64,000 nt of DNA, from assembly GCA_018650285.1 (NCBI GenBank), contig JABIGF010000027.1, positions 24,602 through 88,601 of the forward strand, written 5' to 3'. Under the pieces are notes generated by a model, which saw nothing but the letters and a program-made list of their open reading frames with translations, did not search any database and was not told where the DNA came from. The translations under genes were made by a program, and so were the position numbers. The DNA comes from Methanobacteriota archaeon. Its GTDB lineage: Archaea > Thermoplasmatota > Poseidoniia > Poseidoniales > Thalassarchaeaceae. This document shows positions 43,964 through 53,778 of this stretch, piece by piece (position 1 is the stretch's first letter; each line of letters opens with the position of its first letter).

Positions 43964-44000
43964 TACTAACAACCAATAAAGAGAAGATGGACGGGATATT

Positions 44001-47000
44001 ATGGGAAACAGGAAATCAAGCCTCTTTCTTGTTGCAATACTAATTCTCACTTCATTTGCAAGCAGTAGTCTAGTTTCTGCGATAGATGGAGATAATGATG
44101 GCATTGATGATGCCATAGATGATTGTCCGTTTGCATGGGGGAATAGCACCAATACATACACCGGTTGTCCCGATATTGATGGTAATGGGGACTCTGATTT
44201 TACTAACCCACAGCTCAATGATTGGGACGGTTCAATGAGGTCACTGTATGCTAGTGATGGGAGTTCAAGAGCAATTTCATGGGCTCCAGATTCGATTCAT
44301 TTGGCTGTGGGTGGCGGAAGTGATGTCAATCTCTATACCGCAAATGGATTGACTCTTTCAACATTGTATTCATTCCCTGATGAATATGTTAGGTCATTAG
44401 CGTTCTCACCTGATGGTTCCTTACTTGCCGCAGGTGCTTATTTCGATGATAGCGGAAATGTTTCCCAAATTGTCGTATTGCAGATGGATTGGACAAACAA
44501 TTCGGCATCTCTTATTGCCAATCTGAGTGCCGATCACTATGATGACGTACCTAGTGTAACTTGGTCATCCAATGGCTCCTACCTATTTACTGGCAGCGGT
44601 GAAGGCGAACTCCGCCAATTTGCGGCGAATAACTGGACTATGGTGAGGAATTATTCATTTAGTCCAGGCGATACTATTTGGAGCATTGATGCCAGCCCAG
44701 ATGATCGATTAATCGCGGGTTTAGCGGCTGGGGGGGAACTGAAAGTATTCTGGACTAACAACGGTACCAAATATATGGAATTCAACAATCATACTGGCTC
44801 CTATGCTCTTGGCACCACATTCAGCCCTGATGGGCGCTGGTTACTGACTGGCGGGTTTGACAATCGGGTCAATGTCTACAATGTCACAAACGCTTCGCAT
44901 GTAGTCGGGTTCCAAGATAGTTCTCGTGACGTTTACGCAATCTCATTCTCTCCCAACGGGGCATTTTTCGTTGTTGCAGGGGATGATGATGAGGCTCGCA
45001 TCTATTTGAGTCCTGATAACGTAGCAAATGTATCGAACTACTCTGAGGTCGCTAGAGTTGGTTCGTTTGGTAGCGGCTCGAACAGCCGTGGTGTTAGAGC
45101 CGTGCAGTGGTCTCCAGATAGCACAAAAATCGGTTTTGCTCAGAAGCGAGGGCGAGCAACGGTCTACATTCTTCCCGAGGGCTTCTTACAGTTGAGGGGT
45201 GATGTCACAGCCCAGTTAATGGAAAATAGATGGCGTAGTAACTGGATTGGCGATGGTCGCCCACTCGCACAGTACAATTCAACAATTCATCAAATGACTC
45301 AAGACTTATGTAACGGGAATAATGGAAATAAAATTGGAGTCAATTATAGCACTTCTGGACAAGTAGCATCGCCCATTGCAAACTATTCCACATCTGGCAT
45401 GCTCAATTGCACATCTACTAGCAAACAATTGCTAGAGGTTCCTATTGGTAGGATGCCAGCATCATTCTTTGTACAAGCGAACGGGACTGCTGAGGCGTGT
45501 TTGAAAAATATGGGCGGTCTTTCCATGGGGCAACTTAGGTGGATTTTCTCAGGGGCGAGTATTCCAACACTTACCCAGCCAGGTTGGGCTCCGGGGATGA
45601 ATTTGGCAAGCATAGCGCCCAATGATGATGGTGATGGGGTGAAGGAATGGGTTGATTTGGACCCTTCTTGTCCAAATGAAGGATTACACGTTTTTGGTAG
45701 GTGGGATAACCGTTCAATACCCATTATGGCTCAACAGCTTTTCACCTGTGCAGGTTGTCAATTTAATGAGGACTTCTACCATAGTACAAATGGCCGTTTC
45801 CGATTCCAAGAAGAATCACGTTCAGACATCATATATGCTGTAGAGAATAATGGCGAGGCACTTGGTTTTACTGAGATGCGGGCTGTTGACAATAATTCTA
45901 ATATATGGCTTGTACCGATTGCAGATAATTGGACTCATAGCGCTAAGGATCACATTGCTGCAGGAGGGGTTGCAGTGCTACCTTCGTACAATAATAGTTC
46001 AGAGGGGCTTTATCCAGCGCAATCAGATTACAAGTTCATTATCAATTATGCAGAGTTGGATGACAAATTCTCTCTATTAGATTGGTTGTTGACCGATGAT
46101 GGTCAAGATGAATGGGATGCAATGGGTTTTGTCCGCTTGAGTATTTTAGATAGAGTTAGAGCGTGGCAGAGAATAGGAGTTGATGCCACGCATCTACTGC
46201 CTGACGATGATGGTGATGGCATTTGGAATGGCGATGAAGGTGAAGATTGCCACGGAACATGGCCCGGTTGGGTTGTCGATGAAAATGGATGCGCCCAACA
46301 TCAAATTGATACTGATGGTGATGGGTATTTCAATCACGAAGATGATTGTATCAATGCAAGTGGTACATCTTTATGGCCAGTAATTGGTTGTGTGGATAAT
46401 GATGGGGATGGATGGGCAAATTCATCCGATGCATTCCCTGACGAGCCATCCCAATGGACAGATATTGATGGGGATGATTATGGTGATAATTCAACAGGGC
46501 TTGATGCAGATGATTGCCCAGATGTATTTGGTAATTCAACAATTGACCGTCTTGGTTGCATAGATAGTGATGGAGACGGTTGGTCAGATGAGGATGGTGA
46601 TTGGAACATTATGGATGGTGCTGATGAATTTCCTCTAGACCCAATGCAATGGATAGATACCGATGATGACGGATATGGGGATAATTATTCATTTACTTTA
46701 GATGAAAATGGTTTACGAGTGAATGAAATTGGTGATGCTTTTGTTTTTGAATGGACCCAATGGGCAGACCTTGATGGGGATGGTTATGGTGATAATTCTG
46801 ATGGTGTATTAGTAGACGATTGCCCATCGCAAGCGGGTAATTCAATCAAAGATAGTCTAGGCTGCCCTGATGCTGATGGCGATGGGTGGTCGGATATTGT
46901 GGATGAATTCATCAATGAGCCAACACAATGGATAGATACAGATGGTGATGGCTTTGGCGATAATTGGGATGGATTTGAACCAGATATGTGTATTGATACG

Positions 47001-47951
47001 CCTTTATTTGAGATTGCTTATGTTGACGAAACTGGTTGTGGCCCATCTGAAAGAGATACTGACTCTGATGGTGTAATGGATGATATTGATTTATGTCCAA
47101 ACACTCCAATTGAACAGGCGATTTTTGTAAGGACGAATGGCTGTTCAGAAGCTGAAAGTGATGATGATGGCGATGGCGTATTCAATCCTGTTGACGGCCC
47201 TAATGGTATGTTCAAGAATGACCCAACACAGTCTGCAGATAGTGATGGTGACGGATACGGAGATAATGTGAATGGCACAGATGGTGACGCATGTGCGCAA
47301 CGTTTTGGTAATTCAACTCAAGATCGCTTAGGTTGCACTGATACTGATGGCGATGGTTATAGTGACCCCGAATCAGGTTGGAGTGCTTCTGACGGGGCTG
47401 ATGCTTGGAAGAATGAAAAGACACAATGGTCTGATTATGATGGTGATGGCTACTTTGATAATTATAACGATCCTGCTTGGACAGCGACTCGAGAAGAAGG
47501 TTGGCCTGGGATTTGGATTTCTGACGCACGTATTGGAGATAAATGTCCAATGAATGCTTCAGATTCTGCTTATCCTGACCCAGGTTGTCCTGAGAAAGAA
47601 AGTGTGATTCTAGATTACGGGAATAGTAATTCAGGCAGTAGTGGATTGCCAACTATGTTGATTGTGATAATTATTCTCATTATTGGAGGACTTGGGGCTT
47701 TGACTGTAGCGGTTGTAATGAAACAAAAGAAGCCGCAGAAATCGCGTTCAAAGTCTCGAAAAGCAGTCAAGGTTGACCCGGCACAAACTCATGATGATGA
47801 CTGGGTCGAGCCAGAGGTAGAAGAGGAAACCAATATCGAGGACGACCCGAATTACAAGGTTGATGAGGATGGTTGCGAATGGTGGTTTGATGAGGGTGTA
47901 TGGTGGTATCGTCAGCCAGAAATGGATGATTGGGTACAGCATGAGGGTTGA
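44001..47951 (+). CDS. WD40/TSP3-repeat surface protein with C-terminal TM, 1316 aa
   Basis: A signal peptide (about residues 6-27) is followed by a DGDNDGIDD calcium-type loop, then a WD40 propeller (about 75-400) with repeats ending SPDGSLLAAG, SPDGRWLLTGG and SPNGAFFVVAG. A middle region of about 320 residues contains cysteines. A long array of thrombospondin type 3-like repeats (about 730-1190) follows, with DTDGDGYFNHEDDC, DGDDYGDN and DADDCPDVFGN motifs typical of Ca-binding stalks. One TM (about 1215-1238), a basic stretch and a tail with CEWWFDEGVWWYRQPEMDDW end the protein. It lies 37 nt after the giant protease and may be co-transcribed. It probably binds ligands or substrates on a calcium-stiffened stalk. 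Confidence 0.87.
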   Translation: MGNRKSSLFLVAILILTSFASSSLVSAIDGDNDGIDDAIDDCPFAWGNSTNTYTGCPDIDGNGDSDFTNPQLNDWDGSMRSLYASDGSSRAISWAPDSIHLAVGGGSDVNLYTANGLTLSTLYSFPDEYVRSLAFSPDGSLLAAGAYFDDSGNVSQIVVLQMDWTNNSASLIANLSADHYDDVPSVTWSSNGSYLFTGSGEGELRQFAANNWTMVRNYSFSPGDTIWSIDASPDDRLIAGLAAGGELKVFWTNNGTKYMEFNNHTGSYALGTTFSPDGRWLLTGGFDNRVNVYNVTNASHVVGFQDSSRDVYAISFSPNGAFFVVAGDDDEARIYLSPDNVANVSNYSEVARVGSFGSGSNSRGVRAVQWSPDSTKIGFAQKRGRATVYILPEGFLQLRGDVTAQLMENRWRSNWIGDGRPLAQYNSTIHQMTQDLCNGNNGNKIGVNYSTSGQVASPIANYSTSGMLNCTSTSKQLLEVPIGRMPASFFVQANGTAEACLKNMGGLSMGQLRWIFSGASIPTLTQPGWAPGMNLASIAPNDDGDGVKEWVDLDPSCPNEGLHVFGRWDNRSIPIMAQQLFTCAGCQFNEDFYHSTNGRFRFQEESRSDIIYAVENNGEALGFTEMRAVDNNSNIWLVPIADNWTHSAKDHIAAGGVAVLPSYNNSSEGLYPAQSDYKFIINYAELDDKFSLLDWLLTDDGQDEWDAMGFVRLSILDRVRAWQRIGVDATHLLPDDDGDGIWNGDEGEDCHGTWPGWVVDENGCAQHQIDTDGDGYFNHEDDCINASGTSLWPVIGCVDNDGDGWANSSDAFPDEPSQWTDIDGDDYGDNSTGLDADDCPDVFGNSTIDRLGCIDSDGDGWSDEDGDWNIMDGADEFPLDPMQWIDTDDDGYGDNYSFTLDENGLRVNEIGDAFVFEWTQWADLDGDGYGDNSDGVLVDDCPSQAGNSIKDSLGCPDADGDGWSDIVDEFINEPTQWIDTDGDGFGDNWDGFEPDMCIDTPLFEIAYVDETGCGPSERDTDSDGVMDDIDLCPNTPIEQAIFVRTNGCSEAESDDDGDGVFNPVDGPNGMFKNDPTQSADSDGDGYGDNVNGTDGDACAQRFGNSTQDRLGCTDTDGDGYSDPESGWSASDGADAWKNEKTQWSDYDGDGYFDNYNDPAWTATREEGWPGIWISDARIGDKCPMNASDSAYPDPGCPEKESVILDYGNSNSGSSGLPTMLIVIIILIIGGLGALTVAVVMKQKKPQKSRSKSRKAVKVDPAQTHDDDWVEPEVEEETNIEDDPNYKVDEDGCEWWFDEGVWWYRQPEMDDWVQHEG

Positions 47952-47995
47952 ACCTTTCCCGAAGGGTAATCAATCGGACACTAGTCGAGAGCCAC

Positions 47996-48847
47996 ATGGA
48001 CATTACACAAATCGCCGTTCTTGGTGCAGGGCAAATGGGAAATGGAATTACTCAAGTTGCTGCTTGTGCTGGATACAATGTAGTAATGATTGATATTAAG
48101 CAGGAATATGTTGACAATGGATTGGCAACAATTGAAAGATCATTGGGTAAACTTGTAGCCAAGGAAAGAATGACTCAAGACGATGCTGATTCAGCTCGTG
48201 CAAACATTTCTATTGCGACAGATAAGTCTGCAGCAGCAGATGCAGATTTAGTCATTGAAGCGATTCCCGAAATTCCTGAGTTGAAGTTCTCAACATTCAA
48301 GGAATTGGACCAAATATGCAAGCCTGATGCAATATTAGCCAGCAATACAAGTAGCATCAGCATTGATGCAATAGCAGAAGTTACTAGTCGCCCTAACAAA
48401 GTGATAGGAATGCATTTCATGAATCCTGTACCAATAATGAAACTCGTTGAAGTCATCACAGGTTCTGCAACCGATGAAGAGGTTACAACAACTGTGGTAG
48501 CCGCTGCAGAAAGCATGGGGAAGACAGCACTATGTTGCAAGGACTCTCCAGGTTTCATCTCAAACCGATTGCTTTGTCCAATGCTAAATGAAGCAATACT
48601 TTCGTTACAGGAAGGAATTGCAGAACCTGCTGCAATTGATGGAATAATGAAATTGGGGATGAATCATCCAATAGGACCTCTAGCACTTTCAGATTTGATT
48701 GGGTTAGATACTGTTCTGCATATCATGAATGTATTGTATGATGGCTTTGGGGATGAAAAATATGCTCCGGCAGAACTTCTCAAAGAGATGGTTGCCGATG
48801 GTAAATTGGGCCGTAAGAGTGGAGAAGGCTTCTACTCGTATAATTGA
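47996..48847 (+). CDS. 3-hydroxyacyl-CoA (3-hydroxybutyryl-CoA) dehydrogenase
   Basis: The 284-residue product has the NAD-binding motif VLGAGQMGNGITQVAA at the N terminus, EAIPEIPELK, SNTSSISIDAIA, and the catalytic HFMNPVPIMKLVEVI and KDSPGFISNRLL. It oxidises or reduces 3-hydroxyacyl-CoA in fatty-acid or butyryl-CoA metabolism. The ATG at 47996 is chosen over 47948 because it begins immediately before the Rossmann fold. It follows the WD40/TSP3 gene with no relation evident. Confidence 0.93.
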   Translation: MDITQIAVLGAGQMGNGITQVAACAGYNVVMIDIKQEYVDNGLATIERSLGKLVAKERMTQDDADSARANISIATDKSAAADADLVIEAIPEIPELKFSTFKELDQICKPDAILASNTSSISIDAIAEVTSRPNKVIGMHFMNPVPIMKLVEVITGSATDEEVTTTVVAAAESMGKTALCCKDSPGFISNRLLCPMLNEAILSLQEGIAEPAAIDGIMKLGMNHPIGPLALSDLIGLDTVLHIMNVLYDGFGDEKYAPAELLKEMVADGKLGRKSGEGFYSYN

Positions 48848-48955
48848 CGAAATAATTTCATGGAAACTGGTTGATTCAATTATTCGCCATCGAAATATAG
48901 CGTACGTGTGGCAATTATGATAAGAGGGCACATAGGGGTGAAGGTAGGAATAGCC

Positions 48956-49342
48956 ATGGCAGGAACTGAGAAGGTCGAGATTCGGACATTGAAGGTAGGG
49001 CGTTATTGCTCCGTTGATAATAATGCATACAAAATTTTGAGAATTTCAAAATCAAAGCCTGGGAAGCACGGTAGCGCCAAGGCTAGACTAGAGTTAGAAG
49101 ACATATTTTCAGGCTCAAAGAAATCACATGTTGGTACTGTAACTGATAAAATTACGGTGCCAATTATTGAGAAGGGTTCAGCAACAGTCACTCACATTCA
49201 AGGGAACGAAGTTCATGCAATGGATGCAAAAACATACGAGATGATGGTTTTACCACTTGAAGATGGCCTCACTATTGAATCGGGGAAGGAAATCATGTGG
49301 ATGGAAGCATTGGGGCGATTCAAGATTATTCGTGACCATTGA
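48956..49342 (+). CDS. translation initiation/elongation factor 5A (aIF5A)
   Basis: The 128-residue product has the two-domain IF5A pattern. The hypusine loop is SKSKPGKHGSAK, with Lys37 as the modification site, and the second, OB-like domain contains EMMVLPLEDG. It promotes peptide bond formation at difficult sequences such as polyproline, relevant to the proline-rich protein at 30036-32933. The ATG at 48956 has AAGGTAGG upstream; a TATA-like AAATATAG lies near 48893. Confidence 0.93.
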   Translation: MAGTEKVEIRTLKVGRYCSVDNNAYKILRISKSKPGKHGSAKARLELEDIFSGSKKSHVGTVTDKITVPIIEKGSATVTHIQGNEVHAMDAKTYEMMVLPLEDGLTIESGKEIMWMEALGRFKIIRDH

Positions 49343-49416
49343 GTTTGGAGTTGCGGAGAGGAACACCTTTGAAGGTGGAAGCGGTCGAACAATCATTCCT
49401 CGGAGGCTGATGAAAG

Positions 49417-51858
49417 ATGGGAGTCAAACGTTCAGCATACCGACAACCGGTTACTGCTGAGGGTCTGAAGGCAATTGAGGATGGTAGTCTTACTTGGTTA
49501 GACCAAGATATGTATAAGAATCTCAATACTGGAGTATTGGAACAATATTTGGAAGAGAAAAACCTTGAGGAAGCGTTTGAAGTTAGCCATTGGTCTCTAG
49601 GAAAAGTATTGACTGGGATTCTTATTGGTGCTGTTTTTAGTGGTGTCACAGCATATATTGGATTGAAAATTGGTCTAGCAGTTTCTGCTGCGTGGTATAT
49701 TGCATACTTGTTGGGAATGGCTCTTCGTTGGTCTCCATCTGAAGTGAATATTGCAACAAGTGCGACTACTGGGGCAACTCATGCATCTACTGGTTTCATT
49801 TTCACTTTCCCTGCAATTTTCTTATTGGCCTCTAGTCCGAATTACGAAGTGGCGGGAGGCCACCTTATTTCCAGTGTTGATACATTCCAGTTGGCATTTA
49901 TCGGGATTATTGCATCTATGTTCGCTGGTTTCCTTGGTGTGATGTATTTCATTATCTTTAGACGTGTTTGGTTAGTTGAAGACCCATTGCCAATGCCTGG
50001 TTTTGAAGCGACTTTAGTTTTATTAGACATTGCTTGTGATGTTTCAAGTGGTGCTGCCGATCAAGCAAAAGAATCTCTGAAAACAGTCGGAATATCCACT
50101 GTTGCAACGATGTTGTTCATGTTCTTGATAGATTATCCACTTTCATGGAAACGTCATTTAGATGGCGTTTCTTCATCATTTGCGGATGTTGTAGCTCAGA
50201 AATTGTCTTTTGCTGGAACAGCGCTTTCATCAATTTTCAGCCATCATGCACTCCATCAACCCGCTGGGATAAAGACTGTTGAAGGAGAACACGGGACATG
50301 GGAAGGTGTTTCAAAAGGAATTACCCACTATGACACGGAAAAATTCAACCCATTTGAGTACACATATCTAGGGATTGAAATGTCCCCTACGCTCTTTGCT
50401 ATTGGTTGGTTTATGCGATTGAGAGTTGCGGTTCTTGTCAACTTAGGTACTCTTGTTGCATGGTTTTACCTTGTGCCAATTGCAGTCGGGCTTGATGTGC
50501 CAGTGTACATTGCTAGCCTTGGAGATTATTTTACCCTCTCAGATATTGGTAATCCTGAGACAGTACCTCATAGCCCTGTAGTACAAATGGTAGTATATTC
50601 AACATTGATCAGAGTTATTGCTATTGGTGCGATTCTTGGAGGTGGGTTCCTAGGATTAGCAAAGATGGCACCAACCTTTGTCAACATTTTTGGCGACATT
50701 AGAAAGGCGTTCAAGGGCGAGCAAGGTGCCGAATACATGGAAGGAAAAGGGTGGTATGAATGGCCATTATACCATCTTCCGGTATTCATAATAATTTCAT
50801 TCTTCGCAATGTCATTTATTTTCACAGTGGGTGGTTTCCCACTCATCCCTAGTTTGCTGTTTGCCATTATTGTCGGCATTGCAACATTCCTTCTTGGAGC
50901 TATTGCTGTTCGTGTAATGGGTGAAACGGGCATTGAGCCAGTTAGTGGTACATCTTTCATTGTCCTACTAGGGTTGCTTGGTTTGTTCCTAAACCTTAGA
51001 GATGTGTTCGGACTTTCTAAAGAGGAAGCAATTCTTCTTGGATTAGTTGGAACAACGGTGTTTGGTTCTGCTATCTCTATGTCTGGAACTGTTGTTGGTG
51101 ATTACAAGAATAGTTTGTATATCGGAAATCGACCATATCATATCTCTAAAGGTAACATAATGGGTGTTGTGCCTGGGGCGATTTTAGGTGCTGGTGTGGC
51201 AATTTTCTTGTCAAAGATGTTGGCTGATGGGCGCATTGATTTGTTAGCACCGCAAGCAAACGCATTTGCGACTTTCACAATTCTTCTCGCTGAGAATGAA
51301 GGCAATCTGTATGCCCTTGGTCTTGGATTCATGTTAGGGTGTTTCATTGAGTGGGCTACTGGAATGGGCACCTCTTTTGGACTTGGTATGTATTTGCCTA
51401 CTTTGGCAACTTTCCCGATGTTGATTGGTGGAGGTTTGAGAGATTGGTGGGAGGCTAAGCGACTTGCTCCTAAGGTTGAGAAGATTCGAGAAAAGGAAGG
51501 GAATAAGGCGGCTGAACGGACTAGGGCCATCATGTTGCTTGGTACGTTCATGCTCGCAGCAGGCGCTCTTACAGGGGAGGCTTTCCTTGGCGTTGAGAGC
51601 GCAGTATTCGCGGTAGTTGATGAATTGCCTACTGGAGACGAGTCTCCTGTTCTTGAGGACGGCACCCCAGTATTGGATGGCGATGGAGACCCAGTAATGG
51701 AGGCCGAAGTTCTAGGTGATCTTGGCTGGTATCCATTTGCTCGTTTTGCTTCGTTTTTAGCGATGAATTTATTCTTAGGTTTAGGGATATATCTTTTGTT
51801 TAGAAAGGCAGGGATTATCGGGCCAAAGGACGAATTGTTAGAAGCAGAGTTAGGGTGA
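49417..51858 (+). CDS. OPT-family oligopeptide transporter
   Basis: The 813-residue protein has about 14-16 TM helices and OPT-type segments: GAVFSGVTAYIGLKIGLAVS near the N terminus, TGATHASTGFIFTFPAIFL, and MGETGIEPVSGTS mid-protein. OPT transporters import small peptides or metal chelates with protons. This fits a cell that degrades proteins outside with the giant subtilase. An extracytoplasmic loop near the end carries an acidic repeat (PVLEDGTPVLDGDGDPV). GGAGG precedes the ATG. The stop overlaps the GTG of the next transporter gene. Confidence 0.92.
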   Translation: MGVKRSAYRQPVTAEGLKAIEDGSLTWLDQDMYKNLNTGVLEQYLEEKNLEEAFEVSHWSLGKVLTGILIGAVFSGVTAYIGLKIGLAVSAAWYIAYLLGMALRWSPSEVNIATSATTGATHASTGFIFTFPAIFLLASSPNYEVAGGHLISSVDTFQLAFIGIIASMFAGFLGVMYFIIFRRVWLVEDPLPMPGFEATLVLLDIACDVSSGAADQAKESLKTVGISTVATMLFMFLIDYPLSWKRHLDGVSSSFADVVAQKLSFAGTALSSIFSHHALHQPAGIKTVEGEHGTWEGVSKGITHYDTEKFNPFEYTYLGIEMSPTLFAIGWFMRLRVAVLVNLGTLVAWFYLVPIAVGLDVPVYIASLGDYFTLSDIGNPETVPHSPVVQMVVYSTLIRVIAIGAILGGGFLGLAKMAPTFVNIFGDIRKAFKGEQGAEYMEGKGWYEWPLYHLPVFIIISFFAMSFIFTVGGFPLIPSLLFAIIVGIATFLLGAIAVRVMGETGIEPVSGTSFIVLLGLLGLFLNLRDVFGLSKEEAILLGLVGTTVFGSAISMSGTVVGDYKNSLYIGNRPYHISKGNIMGVVPGAILGAGVAIFLSKMLADGRIDLLAPQANAFATFTILLAENEGNLYALGLGFMLGCFIEWATGMGTSFGLGMYLPTLATFPMLIGGGLRDWWEAKRLAPKVEKIREKEGNKAAERTRAIMLLGTFMLAAGALTGEAFLGVESAVFAVVDELPTGDESPVLEDGTPVLDGDGDPVMEAEVLGDLGWYPFARFASFLAMNLFLGLGIYLLFRKAGIIGPKDELLEAELG

Positions 51859-52829
51859 GTATTGTCGTGGCCAACCAGCCACCGCCAGCATTTGCATGGT
51901 TCATTTTGGTCGCTTCAGTTTTGGCGGTATCAAGTGCTGGGGCGTTGCTTCAACTCATAGTTGATGTTGAACCACTTCTGAAAGCCTCATGGCGACTGCA
52001 AGCGACATCACTAGTATTGTTGCTACCATTTTTGTTTCAGATGAGGAGAATGAAAAATGAAGAGCCAGAATCATTCAGTCAATTATTTGATTTGCGAGTG
52101 TTAGGAATAATTGCTGGTTCCGCCTTCTGCCTCTTTGTTCACTTTGGGAGTTGGATTTGGTCCCTTGACCATACCTCTCTTACGCATAGTTTGCTGTTTG
52201 TTACAGCTCATCCGTTAGTCATTGTTTGTGGATTATATTTGATGGGCAGGTCAATTTCAAAGAAAGAAACAAGTGGAGCGATTATTGGATTTATCGGGGC
52301 TATGATAACTTTGATTGGCGCTAGGAATGAAGGTGATGTTACACTGATTGGGGATTTCGCAGCGTTTGTGGGCGCAGTCGCTATTATCGGATATCTTGCC
52401 GCAGGTAGAGTTTTGAGAAATTGGATGCCGTTATTCATTTATGCATTCCCTGTGACATTTATTGCGGCCATCCTTCTTGGAATCAGTTCTTTGGTTATTG
52501 AAGGCTCATCATTGGCAAATATTCCAGCGTCCATCTCATTATTTGGTTGGCTTGATGTAACATGGCTATGGATTGTTCTCCTCCTTGCATTTGGCCCAGG
52601 ATTAGTTGGCCATACAGGGATTAACGGTGTTTTGCGTTGGATGCCTCCATTGGTGATATCGGTATCAGTATTATTTGAGCCCCTAATCGGTTCACTAATT
52701 GGTTGGGCTTTGGGTACAACTTTAGTACCTGGGTTCTACACATGGCTTGGTGGTATTTTCTTGATAGCAGGTGTCATATTGGTGACACTTGGCCGTTATG
52801 AAAGTAAGATGGCAGTAGCCGATGGTTGA
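51855..52829 (+). CDS. EamA/DMT-family transporter
   Basis: The 324-residue protein has about ten TM helices in two repeated halves, with the EamA pattern (SFLFVTAHPLVIVCGLYLM-type helix, IIGFIGAMITLIG and a second-half VLFEPLIGSLIGW). These transporters export or import metabolites or drugs. The GTG start overlaps the OPT stop, so the two are probably co-transcribed. The substrate is unknown. Confidence 0.85.
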   Translation: MSIVVANQPPPAFAWFILVASVLAVSSAGALLQLIVDVEPLLKASWRLQATSLVLLLPFLFQMRRMKNEEPESFSQLFDLRVLGIIAGSAFCLFVHFGSWIWSLDHTSLTHSLLFVTAHPLVIVCGLYLMGRSISKKETSGAIIGFIGAMITLIGARNEGDVTLIGDFAAFVGAVAIIGYLAAGRVLRNWMPLFIYAFPVTFIAAILLGISSLVIEGSSLANIPASISLFGWLDVTWLWIVLLLAFGPGLVGHTGINGVLRWMPPLVISVSVLFEPLIGSLIGWALGTTLVPGFYTWLGGIFLIAGVILVTLGRYESKMAVADG

Positions 52830-52843
52830 ATTTGGTGATTTTT

Positions 52844-53767
52844 ATGAAGCATACGATTCTCATTACCAATGACGATGGTGTTGAAGGACCTGGCTTGAAG
52901 GCTCTTGTGCAGGGACTTCATGATGAAGGTCATCCCATTGTTGTCTGTGTGCCAGAAAGAGAAAGGTCAGCATCAACAATGCATCTTACTCTTCACAGAC
53001 CATTGAAACTCAGGCATAGATTAGACTTGTTAGAAAACTATAGTTTGATAGACGGCGGCGCAGATTTGAGAATATTTGATGTCTCAGGCTATCCTGCAGA
53101 TTGCGTCTTGGCAGCACTTGGAGGCGGCTTGCCACCTAGTACTCCCTCTCCGTCACTTTGTGTTAGTGGAATTAATCGTGGGCCAAATATGTCTGTTGAT
53201 ATTCTTCACTCTGGGACAATAGGTGGGGCGAGGCAAGCGGGAACTTGCGGATTACCTGCTATAGCCACAAGTTTGGATTCATTTGAGGAAAATGATTACC
53301 AAGGCGCTGTAGATGCAACAATTGGAATTATTCGAGAAATGTGTAAAATCATTCCTGCGGTACCTGTTAACATGGGGCGTGTAGATGGGAGTTATTCAAA
53401 ACCAACTGGGGATGATGCGGATGAAATATTGAGGGACGCATTGAAAAAGGGCGATATTTTTCTGAATTTGAACGTCCCCGTTGATTGGCAAGGTGAATAT
53501 TCATCAACTCATCTTGGAGGAAGATGGTATAGACAACCAATTGAAATATTGGAGGGCGACGATAAAGAATGGATGTTCAAACTCGGTGCGGCACATATTG
53601 AGGATGAACCAATAGAGCATGGCGATTCTCACTGTGTACGTCTTGGTAAGGCAAGTGTATCCACTTTAGGAACTTGGCCACAAGGGCATCCATTGGCTAT
53701 TTCAGATGCACTGATGGAGGAGACGATAACCGATTCAGGGTTGCCATCATGGCTAATTTCTTCGTAG
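52844..53767 (+). CDS. surE: 5'-nucleotidase SurE
   Basis: The product starts MKHTILITNDDGVEGPGL with the metal-binding Asp10-Asp11, and has VPERERSASTMHLTLHRPL and SGINRGPNMSVD, the metal-binding and phosphate motifs of the SurE family. It removes phosphate from nucleoside monophosphates. An insert of about 70 residues near 170-240 is longer than in typical SurE. The ATG at 52844 has GGTGA upstream; the TTG at 52826 overlaps the preceding gene and adds a short leader. Confidence 0.92.
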   Translation: MKHTILITNDDGVEGPGLKALVQGLHDEGHPIVVCVPERERSASTMHLTLHRPLKLRHRLDLLENYSLIDGGADLRIFDVSGYPADCVLAALGGGLPPSTPSPSLCVSGINRGPNMSVDILHSGTIGGARQAGTCGLPAIATSLDSFEENDYQGAVDATIGIIREMCKIIPAVPVNMGRVDGSYSKPTGDDADEILRDALKKGDIFLNLNVPVDWQGEYSSTHLGGRWYRQPIEILEGDDKEWMFKLGAAHIEDEPIEHGDSHCVRLGKASVSTLGTWPQGHPLAISDALMEETITDSGLPSWLISS

Positions 53768-53778
53768 TATTCTGTAAT

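Noticed and set aside
47212..47652. His/Gln/Ser-rich frame antisense to the TSP3 repeats
   Set aside because: Product of the aspartate-rich repeat codons on the other strand.
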